64,000 nucleotides of DNA from Adiantum capillus-veneris (GCA_014529385.2 CM043967.1:8336501-8400500); one strand, 5' to 3'; shown: positions 1 through 11,671, counted from the stretch's first letter. Notes: generated from the letters alone by a model not told the origin. A program made the numbers and translations.

Positions 1-1077
1 CCCAATCCACCTCATAGGGTCCCAACCATGCTATTTTTAAATTTGGTTCTTTGGTCCCAATTTGGACTAGTGGAGTAGAGCTAGGTCCCCTCTCTAAAAT
101 TCTATAACCTTGATTTTATTGTCATGGAAATTATTTCTCCTTTGTTGTACCACTTCTTGTTCCAGCATAGCCCTCTATCGGATCTCATCTAGGCATAACA
201 GATCATCCAATCGTTGCTCCAGGTTCTTATTGAAATCCATCCCATATCCAATTGCCAATCTCAAACTTGGAATTACAAATTTTATAGGTAAAACTGCTTC
301 TGTGCCATAAACTAGCTTAAATGGAGTCATGCCCGTTGTGACTTTGTAAGCAGTTTGGTAGGCCCATAATGTTGTTTGAAGTCTGGTATCCCAATGGTAT
401 GGCTTGTTCTGAACAATCTTTGTAAGAATGGCCTTGATAGTTTTATTACTACTTTCAACCTAACCATTACATCTGGGACAATATGGTGTTGACTTCATGT
501 GTTTCACTGAAAACATTCCCATGAGAATATCCATTGTATCATTAATGAAATGAGTGCCCTGATTTGACACTATCTCAACGGGAAAACCATATTTGCACAT
601 AATATTCTCATAAAGGCTTGAAGCAGTTGACTTAGCGGTGTTGTCTGGTAGAGCTTTTGCCTCCACCCGTTTGCTGACATAGCAGGTAGCCATAATGATG
701 TACTTATTCTTCCTGGGAGTGATCTCTTTGAATGTTCCCATGAAATCAAGCCCCCATTTCATAAAGATTCCTAATGGAACAACTAGAGTTAGTGGTGTCA
801 TGTCAGCTGCTGTGGATCTACCCATCCTCTGATAGATATCACAAGTCTTACAAAATGATCTAACATCAGCCATCATTGATTGCCACCATAATCCTGCCTG
901 AAGGATTTTCTTATATGTGATGTCAATTAAAAATTTTCCTCCATCATCACCATTATGTGCTTCAGTGATGACTTGCATGCATCCTTTTAAAGGTACACAA
1001 CACTGAAGCACTCCATCAATTCCCAATTTGTAAAGCACTCCTATAATGATGGTGAATTTTAGACTTTGAATGATCAA
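1..1077 (-). pseudogene. pol: Integrase remnant (zinc-binding N-terminus, DDE core, C-terminus)
   Basis: The longest open stretch (460-1,077) has an HHCC-type end (CKTCDIYQR) and the DDE core: first Asp in WGLDFMGTF and the second site in VSNQGTHF, where the usual SDxG Asp is replaced by Asn. An in-frame TAG follows CPRCNG at about 460. Translation then resumes in the same frame with VESSNKTIKAIL, holding the expected catalytic Glu, and with a conserved GMTPFKLVYG block down to about 120. The domain order is complete, but the missing Asp and the stop make it non-functional. No chromodomain is seen before the window edge. Confidence 0.8.
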
Positions 1078-1079
1078 TG

Positions 1080-2382
1080 TTTTTTTTTATTCTGAGGCCA
1101 CTCTTCTGGGAATCTGCCTAGCTGAAGGAAATCATACAATTCTTGCCATTTTGGGTCTGGTTTGAAATAGTTCATCATCTACTGGTTCATCTCTCAAAGA
1201 TATTCTAGAGTACCTTCAGTGCTTCTTGAAAGAAAGTCAGCTCCACAATGTAATTTTCTTGGTTTGTGGAAAATCTTGAATTCAAATTCCATTAAGAACA
1301 TATACCTAATCAATTTCCTTGTATGAGCATTTTAATAGTTAGAAATAATAAGGTGTGATGATCCACATAAAAACGAAATAGCTTTCCTAATAGGTAGCGT
1401 CAGAACTTTGTTGCACTAAACACCATTCCCAGTGCCTCTATTTTTGTTGTTCAATATCCTTGTTCGACTGAACTGTTAGGAAATATGACGTAGCTAAGTA
1501 GATAATTGAGTAGATTACTTAATGGAGAGAGATAATTTTCACACACAAGAGATTATAGAGTAGAGAGAGAGAGAGTACACACGATATACGTGGTTCACCC
1601 AATGTGGGCTACATCCATGGGAAAGCAGCCACTCAATGGCTTTAGTACTTCAAAACAAGAAGTAGGTTACAAAGGGATTATACCCTTTTGGAGCTCCCAC
1701 CTTGCTTCACTCTCACCACCTCACACCCACCTTGTTGCATCAACTTCACATTATAAAATGTGTGTAGAAATGGCCTCCTTTTATAGGCCAAAAGGGTTGC
1801 CCTCTCTCATGAGAGGCAGCCATGTATAGACACCCTTGTGTAGATAAGTCCAAATCGGACCCTCCAATCCGCCCATGTGTGGCCGCCCTTGAGAAGACAA
1901 GTCCGCTTTAGAATTCCGCCACCGGCCATTGACTTCCGGCCACCGGCCAACCGATCGATCGTTTTCCGACCACCTTCCAGCCACCGTACGGCCATAATAC
2001 TCCGGCGAGAAGGAATATTCTGGCTCGAGATTGGGCGTTCAAAATTTTGGTTACTGGTGAGTGAATTAAATTTTCCGGTGAGTTATTTTTCTTCACACAC
2101 AATGGCTTCTCCTCATAATGGGGCATTACATATGTGCGTTTTTAACACAAAAATTTACAAGGGGTAAATCAGGCTCCATACTTAACATGAACTAAACCTG
2201 CACAACTGACAAAGTAGACTCGGTAGTCGATCTTTCCATCAGGCTGATCCAGTATAGCCCCCATCTCCATTCTTGTAGAATCAACATGCACATAAAAGAT
2301 AATATCCCAACTGGGTGGCAAAGAACTGACTGTTTGCTAATAGCGGCTTTCAAGCATGAAAGCTTTTCTCACATTCTTTAGT
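1080..2382 (-). pseudogene. pol: RNase H remnant split by a solo LTR
   Basis: The first part (about 2,193-2,382) reads FYVHVDSTRMEMGAILDQ, matching the first Asp block of Ty3 RNase H. The second (about 1,080-1,468) reads IEALGMVFSATKF and then FRFYVDHHTLLFL, matching the Glu and second Asp blocks. Stops and a one-base frame change are present. The two parts join cleanly when the LTR at 1,474-2,187 and one copy of its target duplication are ignored. Confidence 0.75.
1474..2187. mobile_element. Solo LTR (714 bp) with 5-bp target-site duplication
   Basis: It begins TGTTAGG and ends CTTAACA (inverted TGTTA/TAACA) and is flanked by a perfect duplication tgaac at 1,469-1,473 and 2,188-2,192. No internal region is present, so it is a solo LTR left by LTR-LTR recombination. 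It holds a GA-rich stretch at about 1,563-1,577 followed by a gtggttcaccc/atgtgggctac block and TTTTATAGG near 1,780. That block resembles plant Ty1/Copia LTRs, so a Copia origin is likely but not proven. It lies inside the RNase H coding sequence of the older minus-strand element. Confidence 0.85.
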
Positions 2383-2946
2383 CTAGATGTACCTAGTTCC
2401 TTTCTTTGTGAGCTCATAAAGGGGTAAGGATTTAGCTGCAAACATATGAGCAAATCTTTGATAAAAATCTGTGTACGTTAAGAATGAACTCAATTCTAAA
2501 ATCGTAGTTGGCACTCTGGCTTGCTGAATATTCTTAATCTTGTCCTTAGCCATCTCGATGTCATTTCTCAAAACAATGTGTCTCAGTAAACTGCCCTTTC
2601 TAGACCATGAACATAGACTTGAATGGGTTTAAGTAGATTCTTTTCTCCCATACACCTTTTGAAAACCATCTCCAAAAATAATATATGCATCTCTTCCATT
2701 GAAATCGTCCTCAAAGATGGCTAAAAATTTATGTAGAAACTCACTGAAGATTTCCATCATGCACCTATGAAATGTAGTTGGAGCATTACAAAGTCCGAAT
2801 GGCATTACTAGATACATAAATGCTTCCCACTCAATTGTGAATGTTGTTTTTTCTATGTCTTCTGGTGTAATCTTCAATTGGTTATAGCCACTATAGACAT
2901 CCATAAAGCTATAAATTTTATGGCTTGCAATTTTGTTAAGCATCAT
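2383..2946 (-). pseudogene. pol: Reverse transcriptase remnant (5' truncated)
   Basis: The 2,629-2,946 part carries FMDVYSGYNQLKITPED, then MPFGLCNAPTTFHRCM and FEDDF in the place of the YxDD catalytic box. The 2,383-2,571 part (LSSFLTYTDFYQRFAHMFA, LYELTKKG) matches the RT-RNase H connection. The N-terminal fingers are absent because the coding match starts abruptly at about 2,950. Several frame breaks separate the pieces. Confidence 0.8.
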
Positions 2947-2959
2947 ATCTGAAAAAAAG

Positions 2960-5360
2960 CTTGGAGTATTTTCTTTTCTCTCTCTCTAGAGCCTCTTCTA
3001 GGACTTGCTGCTGCTGCACTTGAACTTCAGTGTTAGACTCTATTTTTCTTTCCAAATCATAATAGATGCTAGTAGCATCTTCCTTTCTCTCTTTAGATCG
3101 ACTTCTAGATATTCTTTGTCTTCTTGTAGACTGTTGAATTGTAGCTTCATTCTCTCTATCTCTTCCTTGTCCTTCAAAGTCTCAATTTTGGCATCTTTCG
3201 CATCTTGTTCTCGTAGAAGAGAGATCACATTCTGGCATCTAAATTGTAGCTTGACCATTTTGTGGTGCTCCTTTAGATCAAAATCTTGAAGGATTCTTTT
3301 ATTGCAGCTGCATCCTCTTGTGGTACCTCTCATCGTGTTTGTGTTTTCCTTTGCTGAGAGGTTTCAAAAACATGATCCTTCTAGTGGATCATCTTTTCCT
3401 TATTCTTTAGGTTACCTTTGTTCAGCTCTTTGCTAGTTTCTTTGATCTTCTTTGTCAATGTCAGGCTATTTCTTTCCACTTGCTCTTTAGTCTTCTCTTG
3501 ATTTTGATCTCCAAGAGGAGGGGATGGAAATTTGGGAGAGACATGCTACTCCGTCTCTATCTCCTTCTCCTCTTCCCTTGTTTTTGTAGTTGTATCCTTT
3601 TCAATCTTGTCATGAGCCAACCTTTAATTTCAAGGAGAGTCCATGGGATATTCTAAATCTATAATCTTTTGTCATTGTCAAATCTTCCTCCTCCCATTGG
3701 TCATCTTTCCTCTTGAGAACATTGTGGATTTTTTTGGCAAAATGACCCTGCCAATCTAATAAGATATGTTGTTGCTTTTTGACATATTTCTTCTTTAATC
3801 TTTTTGAGATTTCCATCAAGCTCAACATCATATTCTTCATCATTAGAGGGGGGTCAAGTTTTCTCAGCTTCCTCCATCTTCTTCTTTTCTTCAACCATGC
3901 TTGCCGGTCTTTTCTTCTTGAATCCATTGAGATTTATCCATGGACCCACACACTTGCTTTGCATTGCAACCTCCCCATGACCTTGAACCATCAATGTCAG
4001 AATTGTAAAATATCATTTGCTACACTCTCCTTACAACTGCCCCTACATTCAATTAGGCATGTCTTGGTGCTTAGGATTTTGATTGCCAAACTACCACTTC
4101 TAGTAAGATTCTTATTCTGCATTAGAAAAGACCGTCATGTTCTACAAATCAAGCACTTTAGACTCATGCATTTACCTCTACTTTGATCATCCATCTACAC
4201 TCGCCGAATCCGGTGGCGATCTGCAAACCATTTTCTTCTTTAAACCGTCATAGCTTGCTTTGTATAGCTCCAATTGAGGAGCCATCTAGACCAGCTCGTA
4301 GACCACTTTGAAGATCACAACTTGTTTCATAATTCTAGCACTTGGGACACCTTGAGATATCAGTTTTTCTAACCCATTCTAGAGCATTTTTGGCCCAAAA
4401 AACCATCATAAAAATACACTTTTGTATCTCCTTAGCTGACCTTGACCTTCACACCTGCTTCATGTTTCCAGCAAAGATCCAACCATCTTTGGCTACACCA
4501 ACGTGGTTGATGAATTCCCCACTATTTGCACTACATGCGTTGCCTTTTGTAGTAGGTTGATCTGAGAATCTTCTTTAGGCAATTCATCAATCATTCCTGA
4601 GGATTGGTATGCTACTTCTATAGCATTGGCCCCGCGTTCATGTACATCTTGTTGCAAGCGCTCCCCTTGAGGTTTGCTTCCACAAGCTTTCTAGAGTTTA
4701 ATTTCCCAAATCACACTTTTTCACTCTCCTTTCTATTGAGTCAATGGCCATTACTACTAGCACATGGAGGATGGGCTCTGTGTACCTTGGTGGCTTCTGA
4801 ACCTTCAAGTGTTGGGAGGCAATTCTATTTTTGAGTAGATAAGACCTTTGTAAGTGATTTTGTGCCCCTACTGCTTTACAAATGCCTTGTCATTTTCTAT
4901 AGCCTTTGCCTTGTGGAGAAGGTTGTGGCTTTTGGAAGGCAAATGAAGAGCTTGGTTTATGAGCTCAACGATGATCTTCACTCTGACCGTAGCCCTATCT
5001 TTCTCGATAAATGTCGCTTTTGCATTGTGCTAGATGGAGCTCATCAGCTCGTGGGCTTTTTGGAAATATATGCCCCAAGATGGTAGCTTGAAGAAATTGT
5101 CCAATTGTAGGCATCTTGTACTATCTAGTACTTTCGGCTTCTGATGTAACATCCACAACTCTTTTGGGAAGATTGTTGATTTAACTTTTGTGCCATTTGC
5201 AACTTGAAATTTTGCGATAAAAATGTTAGCTAGGATTTGTGTCGGTTCCTCACCTGTTATGTGATCTTTGTCATTGGAGGAAATGTATAGAGCTTTGTAC
5301 TTCATAGGGTGTAGCCTCCCACTCCTTTTAAGCCTTTTGGTGCGGCATCTTGCTAACAAA
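2960..5360 (-). pseudogene. Degenerate charged/coiled-coil ORF, probably a retroelement accessory gene
   Basis: I do not recognise a named family. On the minus strand, open pieces run 5,030-5,359 (KYKALYISSNDKDHITGEE onward), then a Lys/Arg-rich piece at 3,610-3,927, a Glu/Lys/Thr-rich stretch around 3,400-3,600, and a heptad-like segment at 3,040-3,333 (KIETLKDKEEIERMKLQF) ending in a Gln run. This order, with a charged Pro-containing linker followed by a coiled coil, recalls the accessory ORF at 42,305-45,880 on the plus strand. Sequence identity between the two was not demonstrated. Many stops make it a pseudogene, and its downstream end is fused to the RT at about 2,950. Confidence 0.35.
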
Positions 5361-5667
5361 AATTCAATTATTTAGGTCCATAAATTGATTCAAAAGTTGT
5401 CAAAAGGTCAAAATAACGTGAACTTGACCATTAAACAAAAAATGAGCATTACCTAAACAAAACAGTTCCAAATTTGACCAAACATCACTAGTGTGGCTAG
5501 GACAACTATAAGCACCAGGTCAAATTGATTCACACGAATTCTGGGTCATAGGTACATGGATCACAATCCATGTTGGAACTCATTTTGAGGAGCTATTTTC
5601 ATCATTTTATTTAGCATGCTTATGAGATGCTATGGGTGAAATATTTTGTGATTCGGATCAATGGTTT

Positions 5668-6293
5668 GGGAAGGTTGCTAAATGCTCATTGGACCCCTTG
5701 GGAGACTATCCAATAGTATTCTAGAGAGGTTAATTTCTATTGGGTTCTTTTATCAAGTGTTTTTAAATGAATTAAACTAAAAGTACTCTAGCTTAATTCT
5801 CATTAGTGAATACATTTTGGGGGCGAATGGGCTAGGGAGCTGACATGTGTTCACTATGCCCTTTGTGTAAAGGGAGCTTTGAGTGTGTGTGTGTGTGTGT
5901 GTGAGTGTTCTCTCATCTCTTCTCTCTCTTCCCCCACCTTTAGGGCTCACCCCCTCCCATCTAGGGATTTGCAAAGACTTTTTGGTCTTCCAAAGGCATC
6001 CAATCTCCCTAAGGTTTGACCATTGGACTTTTCATTGAATTTTGGACCCTTAGCATTTTGGAAGTCTTAATGGGCTGAACCTTAGGGTCTTTGAAGCCCA
6101 TTGATGCACATTGCTCTTTTGCAGATGGGCCCCCCTTTGGATCCCTATTTTCTCTCCTTTGGATCCCTATTGTGGCCAGTCTTCCAACTCAACCAATATT
6201 CTAGCTTTTTCTCCCCTAGTACTTCCCCATATTAAATGATCAGTTCAACATGAGAAAATCATTTAGGAGAATTAGATATAAGTTTAAATGAAA
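5668..6293 (-). repeat. Truncated 3' LTR of the minus-strand element
   Basis: This matches the first part of the 50,024 and 57,275 LTRs in reverse complement, including the ctagaatattggtt and ccaaggggtccaatgagcatt blocks and a (TG)n run near 5,885-5,903. The LTR terminus next to the internal region is decayed (atgaaa instead of atgaca at about 6,288-6,293). Similarity stops near 5,668, so the distal LTR was lost. Confidence 0.8.
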
Positions 6294-6602
6294 TTATCTC
6301 TCTCTTGAAATCATAGTCATCCTCAACTATGGGGTAGATAAGATAAATCCTATTCATTAGTCCTTTTTCTAGTGGGTAGAGGATCCCTATCTTACCCTAC
6401 GACATCGTTTTAGAATGGATGACTAATCTATTTGGTGCTTGAGAGCTTGAGCTTCTGCAAGCATGTCTACGCATTAGTCCTATCAATCTTCCATAGTAGA
6501 GTGACAAGCTCTACTTGGTGTTTGGAAGACGTCGTCTCCACAAACTTGATTCTAAGCATGCATACTACTTAACATTTGTGCACAATAAAGAAAAAGAGAG
6601 TC
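6294..6602 (-). other. 3' untranslated region of the minus-strand element
   Basis: This is the reverse complement of the 56,990-57,274 stretch of the sister element, including the gagagagataattt counterpart of its polypurine tract next to the LTR. No ORF of its own is visible. Confidence 0.7.
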
Positions 6603-7016
6603 TTTTTTTTTTTGCAAAACTCACAATTGTGAGTGAATTCTATTGAGCAGCTGAAAAAATTACAAGGTTTTGTCATGCTCATGTTAAGCCATGACAACAT
6701 CCAGGAATCATAATCACAACGGCTATAAGGGCATCCACTCCTACCGATGGCCAAGGTTTGCCCTCGGTATTCCGTCTGCTTACAACAAGGCACAAGTAGT
6801 CCTAGACCAATCCTCCGAGTGATGCTTGCACTCGAGTGCCCATATTAGCACTTTGCTTTCCTGTATAAATTCTGCAAAGCTTGCCACCTCAAATCCTCCT
6901 TCAAACACACGGCGGTTCCTTGTTTGCCATACATTATGAAAGAAGAAGTATCTGACAATCTGAGTGCTGACGAGGAGTGCAGGACTACCTAAGTTTTTAC
7001 CATCAAAGCATAGGTC
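6603..7016 (-). mobile_element. 5'-truncated LINE fragment with poly-A tail
   Basis: The segment is absent from the sister element at the matching place (near 56,970). It starts with an 11-T run (a poly-A tail on the minus strand) and is flanked by an 11-bp near-perfect target duplication: aaaagagagtc at 6,592-6,602 and aaaagagaatc at 7,017-7,027. Minus-strand translation includes FFFHNVWQTRNRRVFEGG, which resembles the zinc-binding RVT tail found at the C-terminus of plant LINE reverse transcriptases. It is therefore a 414-bp truncated LINE 3' end. Confidence 0.75.
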
Positions 7017-7072
7017 AAAAGAGAATCTTATAAGACAAAAACTTTGTTCATTTTAAACATTTGTACGTTTGC

Positions 7073-8659
7073 TTACTCTAGGGAAGCATTGTAAGCATTG
7101 ACAAGTTTTAGATTATCCTTTAATTCTATGCCTTGCATCCATCTAGCATCTTCAAAAGGATAGTTCTTAAACTTAATAAGATACCGTTGGATAATCTTAC
7201 CGCCTCTCAATACCTTGTCTTCATGTCGAAGAATGGACTCGGGTTGTAGCACCTCTTCTTGGTCATCAATCTCCGGTGGGTCTTCAATAGTTGGTTCTTG
7301 AGGTGGCTCTCCATTGTAAGGCTTTATTAGGCTCACATTGAAAGCATTGTTTATGAGCCAATGATTGGAAAACTTGAGTTGATAGGCCATGTCATTGTTT
7401 GTTCTAAGAATCTGGAAGGGACCATAGTACCTTTTTTCTAACTTAGCATAGTACTTTTAGTGTCCCGTAGGATTCTTGCTCATCGTGTGCCTTAATCGGG
7501 CCTTGGGAAATTTAAGCAAGACCCAATCATTTTCTTTAAAGGCTTGGGCTCTTTTGTGCTTATCAACAACAGCCTTTTGCCTTTGCTGTGAGATAGAGAT
7601 AGCATCCTTAATGTTTTGGAAAGATTCTTGTAGGTCTCGGCTATACTCATCTGCAGCAAAGATCTTCCCATGTACCTTAAGTAGCAGGGGACTTTCAGAT
7701 CTTCCCTCAATTACCTCAAAAGGTGCTTTTCCCATGGAAGTATGTACAGTGTTATTGTAGGCATACTCCAGTAAGGGTAAGTACTTCTCCCATTTGGACC
7801 TTTGATCTACTTCCGTTACATAGGCTTTTAGTAGATCAAGGATTGTGAGGTTAGCTATTTCACTTCTGCCATCCGTTTCTAGGTGATAGACCAAAGAGAA
7901 GTTTAGACTTGTCCCTAAATCCTCAAAGAGACCCTTCTAGAAATTATTGGTCATTCTAGGATCTCTATCTGACACTATGGACATTGACAAGACATGGTAC
8001 TTGAAGATTTGTGATATGAAGAGAGTTGCCATTTGATGGTCTTTGATAGTCTTTTTGACAAGTATAAAACGAGCTTGTTTGTTGAACTTGTCTACTATCG
8101 TCCATATTCCCGTATTGCCATGGATAGACTTAGGCAATCCAAAGATAAAATCCATGGATACGCTCTCCCATGGTGAATTAGGGATTGGCAAAGTTTGAAG
8201 CAATCCAGGTTGCTTCCCTCTATCAAACTGCGTCTTTTGGCGTACCACACATTTAGAAACATACTCTTGTATGTTTACTTTCATGGCAGGCCAATAGAAA
8301 TATGTTTCAATCCTTTTTAGGGTAGACTGAATCCCACTATGCCCCGCATAAGGAGGAGCATGAGATTCATACATTACTTTCTCACGTAGTGAGTTAGTAA
8401 TGCATAGTCTATTGCCATAGAGAAGATAACCATCTTGTAAAGTAAATGGTTCCCCTTTCTTCCATAGTGAAAGGGCTGAAATCACATCTCTAAACTTGGG
8501 ATCAATAGCGTACTCATCTATTATAGAAGATAGATCATTGTGAGTTTCTATGGAAACCGCATTCACTCTCGGTCGTCTTGAAAGTGCATCAGCTACTTGA
8601 TTATGCTTGTCGGCAATGTGAGCAATATGAAAATGAAATTGTGAAGGAAATTTTTCCAC
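7073..8659 (-). pseudogene. pol: Integrase with chromodomain, preceded by the RNase H end
   Basis: Pieces at 7,937-8,659, 7,457-7,894 and 7,073-7,390 together give the RNase H end (QVADALSRRP), the HHCC zinc-binding region, the DDE core (SMDFIFGLP, VSDRDPRMTNN and TDGRSEIANL, so Asp, Asp and Glu are kept), the C-terminal fold, and a chromodomain-like tail (RRGG-type loop, YLIKFKNYPFEDARW). The second zinc Cys pair reads CVVRQ, where the sister copy has CVVC, so one ligand is lost. Stops at about 7,936 and 7,456 separate the pieces. The chromodomain would target integration to modified chromatin in intact relatives. Confidence 0.85.
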
Positions 8660-9137
8660 CTCATTTATTTGTCGGAGAGCTTGGTCTGCGTCATGAAGTA
8701 CTTAAGTCTTTGGTGATCCATCCGCAAAATGAAAGGAGTCCCCAATAAATAGTGTTTCCACGAGTCTAAGGCATGTAGAGCTGCAAGGAGTTCCTTTTCA
8801 TATATATGCCTACAACTTGCTCAACAGGGTCGGGCCTTTGACTTTCATAGGTTATGGTGTGCCGTTCTTGGAGCAAAAAAGCTCCAAGGCAATCACCACA
8901 AGCGTCACATTGGACCTCAAATGGCTTTGAGAGATCTGGTAGTGTAAGCAACACAGGTTGAGAGATTATCTTTTTGAAAGCATTGTTCTCCTTGGCAGAC
9001 CATGTATACCTAACTTTTTTCCTGGTTAGGTCATGTAATGGTCCCGCAATTTGTGAGAACTTTTCTATGAAGCTTCTATAGTATGTGCACATACGTATAA
9101 AGCTTCTTAGTTCATGAAGATTCCTTGGATTAGCCAT
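8640..9137 (-). pseudogene. pol: RNase H domain and RT-RNase H connection
   Basis: The 8,766-9,137 part begins MANPRNLHELRSFIRMCTYY (the connection domain) and continues to the first RNase H Asp in PFEVQCDACGDCLGAFLL. The rest follows in shifted frames to the VADALSRR block near 8,580. It aligns colinearly with 54,850-55,420 of the sister element. Several frame changes are present around 8,690-8,820. Confidence 0.8.
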
Positions 9138-9139
9138 CC

Positions 9140-9860
9140 TTTTAGTACCTCTAGCTTTGATGGATCCATTTGGATGCCATCTTGAGAGATAATGTGACCT
9201 AAATATTGAATCTCTTGTAAGAAAAAATCACTTTTCTTTCAGTTAATATAAAGTTTATTCTCTCATAAGACTTGAAATATTGTTGCTTCTGTTCGTCTAA
9301 TAAACTAGAGTAGATGATTATATCATCAAAGAACACTCCAGCAAAGGTTTAGTGCGGCCTGAATAGCTTCTCCATCAAGCGGTTGAATGTGGCTGGTGCA
9401 TTGGTCAAGCCAAAAGGCATGAAAATGTATTCGTAAGACCAAATCTGGTGTGAAATGAGGTCTTTACAATGTCTTGATCAACTATCCTTATTTGATGGTA
9501 GCCACTTTTTAGGTCAATCCTTTACAATGTCTTGATCAACTATCCTTATTTGATGGTAGCCACTTTTTAGGTCAGTCCTACTGAATTAGGTTGACCCTTG
9601 TAGCTTATCAAATAGGTCTTCTACCCGTGGAACAGGAAACCTATTCTTGATAGTGATCCTATTTAGTGCTCTATAGTCAACACACATACGATATGTGTCG
9701 TCTTTCTTTTGCACTAATAATACAGGTGAGCAAAATGGAGATGAGCTAGGCCTAACCATGCCCTTCTCAACTAACTCATGCACTTGCCGCATAATCTCCT
9801 CTTGTTGAGCTTGAGAAACTCTATAAGGAGGTTTATTAGGTGGTGAAATTCCTGGAAGAA
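9140..9860 (-). pseudogene. pol: Reverse transcriptase with internal 58-bp tandem duplication
   Basis: The piece at 9,586-9,792 has [20 protein letters not shown] and [19 protein letters not shown], the classic Ty3 RT N-terminal blocks. The catalytic region continues to about 9,180. A 58-bp segment occurs twice in tandem (9,463-9,520 and 9,521-9,578), which breaks the frame because 58 is not a multiple of three. Other frame breaks occur near 9,250-9,330. Confidence 0.85.
9463..9578. repeat. 58-bp tandem duplication inside RT
   Basis: Two adjacent copies starting tttacaatgtcttgatcaac; they differ near the end (gtcaatcc against gtcagtcc). The sister element has one copy. Confidence 0.9.
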
Positions 9861-9916
9861 GTTCAATTGCATGGTCATCATTGCCTCATTTAGGAGGTAG
9901 TTCACAAGGAATGTCG

Positions 9917-10880
9917 TCAATAAAAACATCTTGAAATCCCTTGAGAAAAATTGGATAACTCTAATTCCTTGTGATTATTTATATTTTCCTTTGCTAAAGG
10001 ATTAGGTTCATTTTGAGAATCTTTAACAAAAATCATATACATGGAAATAGAGCTCTTTATTGACTTATTGAAAGCTTTTGTATGTACAATGGGTATGGTG
10101 TTACCCAACTCTTTGGCATCTATGTACTATCTTTTTCCCTGAACCTAAAGTAGATTTTTCTTTTAGGGAATTTAACATTGGTAGCCATGCAATAAAACCA
10201 TGGTGCCCCTAGGATTACATCCTCATGCTTGAGAGAGAGATAAAGAAGTCCTCTTTGTCCACATAGATTTGGACATGGAGCCTCAATTTCCCAATTAAGG
10301 GAGTGACTGAAGCTTCTTGCCCCTTGAAAGCACCATCGGCGGGTAGGACATCTCCCATCTCATAGGCTTGGATGCCTAGCTTGGTGGCAAACTCCGTGGA
10401 TATGAAATTGTGAGTAGATCCAGGGTCAAAGAGAATAAAAGCATCATGTTCTCTTACCTTTGCCCAAGCATGGCATAGAGGAGATCCTTTGTGGTGAGAT
10501 TCCTCTTCTTGGATTTTGACCAAAGTAGCTCTAGAAGGCTCATTTTTATGTATTCTTGTGGGGGAAAGCATGATAGGCATGCCCTTGCTCCCCGCACTTG
10601 AAACAACGGTTATATTTACGATAACATTCAAGTTCTTCAAGAGAGAGTTTATTTTTTCCTTATAAACTCCTTTCTCCTTAGCTTTGTTGTTGTTGGCGTT
10701 GCCTTTAGGAGACTTTTGGACATTGTCCTTCCCCTTAGGCTCATTGTTACAGTCCTTGTTCTCCTTGGGCTTAATATTTTTCTTAGCCCCTTGTTGGAAA
10801 TGGATTTGTGAAGCCACCATGGTATGGTGTATGACCGCAGATATGGTGCGTGGCCTTTGGCAGTTGACATACTCCGCCAT
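9917..10880 (-). pseudogene. pol: Gag C-terminus, aspartic protease and linker to RT
   Basis: The 10,215-10,880 part contains a Lys/Asn-rich gag tail, then the retropepsin motif [20 protein letters not shown], where DPG replaces the usual DSG/DTG. The zinc knuckle ([11 protein letters not shown], around 10,570-10,605) lies in a different frame. The 9,917-10,108 part ([20 protein letters not shown]) is the linker before RT. It matches 53,180-54,110 of the sister copy. Confidence 0.82.
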
Positions 10881-10907
10881 ATCTTCAGTTAGACCAGCAC
10901 AAAATTG

Positions 10908-11671
10908 CTATTTTTTCTCTCCAAAATCCATCTTTTTGAAGACAGTGGCTTTGAGATGTAAGTCCCAAAACTTGTCTACATATTTGTGAAGAGATTCGTA
11001 GGGAGAGAGCTTCAAGCTTCGCCATTTGATGAGTACTTTGTCTTTGGCATCGGTAGCCAAAAACTGCTTCATGATGGAAGCTCTTAAAGCTTTCCATGTT
11101 CGTTGGGCTTCACCGTTTGCCCATAGGGTGGACCACCATTGCCTGGCAGACTTTTTAAAATGCATAGCTACATGGTGTAGCTTTGAGGACTCCGTGAAGC
11201 CCTCATCTCCAAACGCCACATCAAACTGTTGAATGAAGGCCAAGACTTTGTCTGTAGCACCAAAGGTGCCATCGTAGTTAAGGAAAGAGATCTTCTTTCA
11301 TCCCTCTTTGAACTTCTTGAGCTTGGACGAACTCTTCCATGCGGCATAGGATTTCCTATGGCCTCTTCTTTTTGGTGGTTCAAAAGTTGCACCATCGCTT
11401 TCTTCTGAAGATGAAGAATTCGAGGAAGATGGAGAAGAGGGTGATATCTTTTGCACCTTTTTCTTGCCTTGTTCCTCCTTGTCTGCACCATCACTTTCTT
11501 CATAAGAGGAAGAGGATGAAGAAGATGGAGAAGAGGGTGACCTCTTTCTTGCATTTTCCTCTCTTGTTTTCGGTCATCCCTCTTTGAATTATGGTGTGGA
11601 GAAGTGTGCGATGGTCTTCTCTGTTTAGGAGGTGATGGAAAGCGTTTTGCCCGCTGTCTTTGTGGATCCAT
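10908..11671 (-). pseudogene. gag: Gag (capsid) with Arg/Ser-rich N-terminal part, 5' truncated
   Basis: The 11,168-11,671 part begins MDPQRQRAKRFPSPPKQRRP and is rich in Arg, Ser, Lys and Pro. The 10,908-11,243 part holds the capsid core ([20 protein letters not shown] and [20 protein letters not shown]). The sister gag has roughly 110 further N-terminal residues, deleted here so that LTR sequence lies directly next to codon ~115. At least one frameshift separates the basic part from the capsid core. Confidence 0.82.

Larger units (their letters stand above)
1..2955 (-). mobile_element. Decayed Ty3/Gypsy pol region, interrupted by a solo LTR
   Basis: Read on the minus strand, this stretch has RT, RNase H and integrase in Ty3/Gypsy order, with stops and frameshifts throughout. 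The upstream parts (gag, protease, N-terminal RT) are missing: RT begins abruptly near 2,950 next to unrelated coiled-coil sequence. The integrase runs off the left edge. No LTR of this element is visible. Its motifs (RT FMDVYSGYNQ and MPFGLCNAPTTF) and its integrase C-terminus without a visible chromodomain resemble the non-chromovirus Tat/Athila side of Ty3 elements, but the lineage is an inference. Confidence 0.8.
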
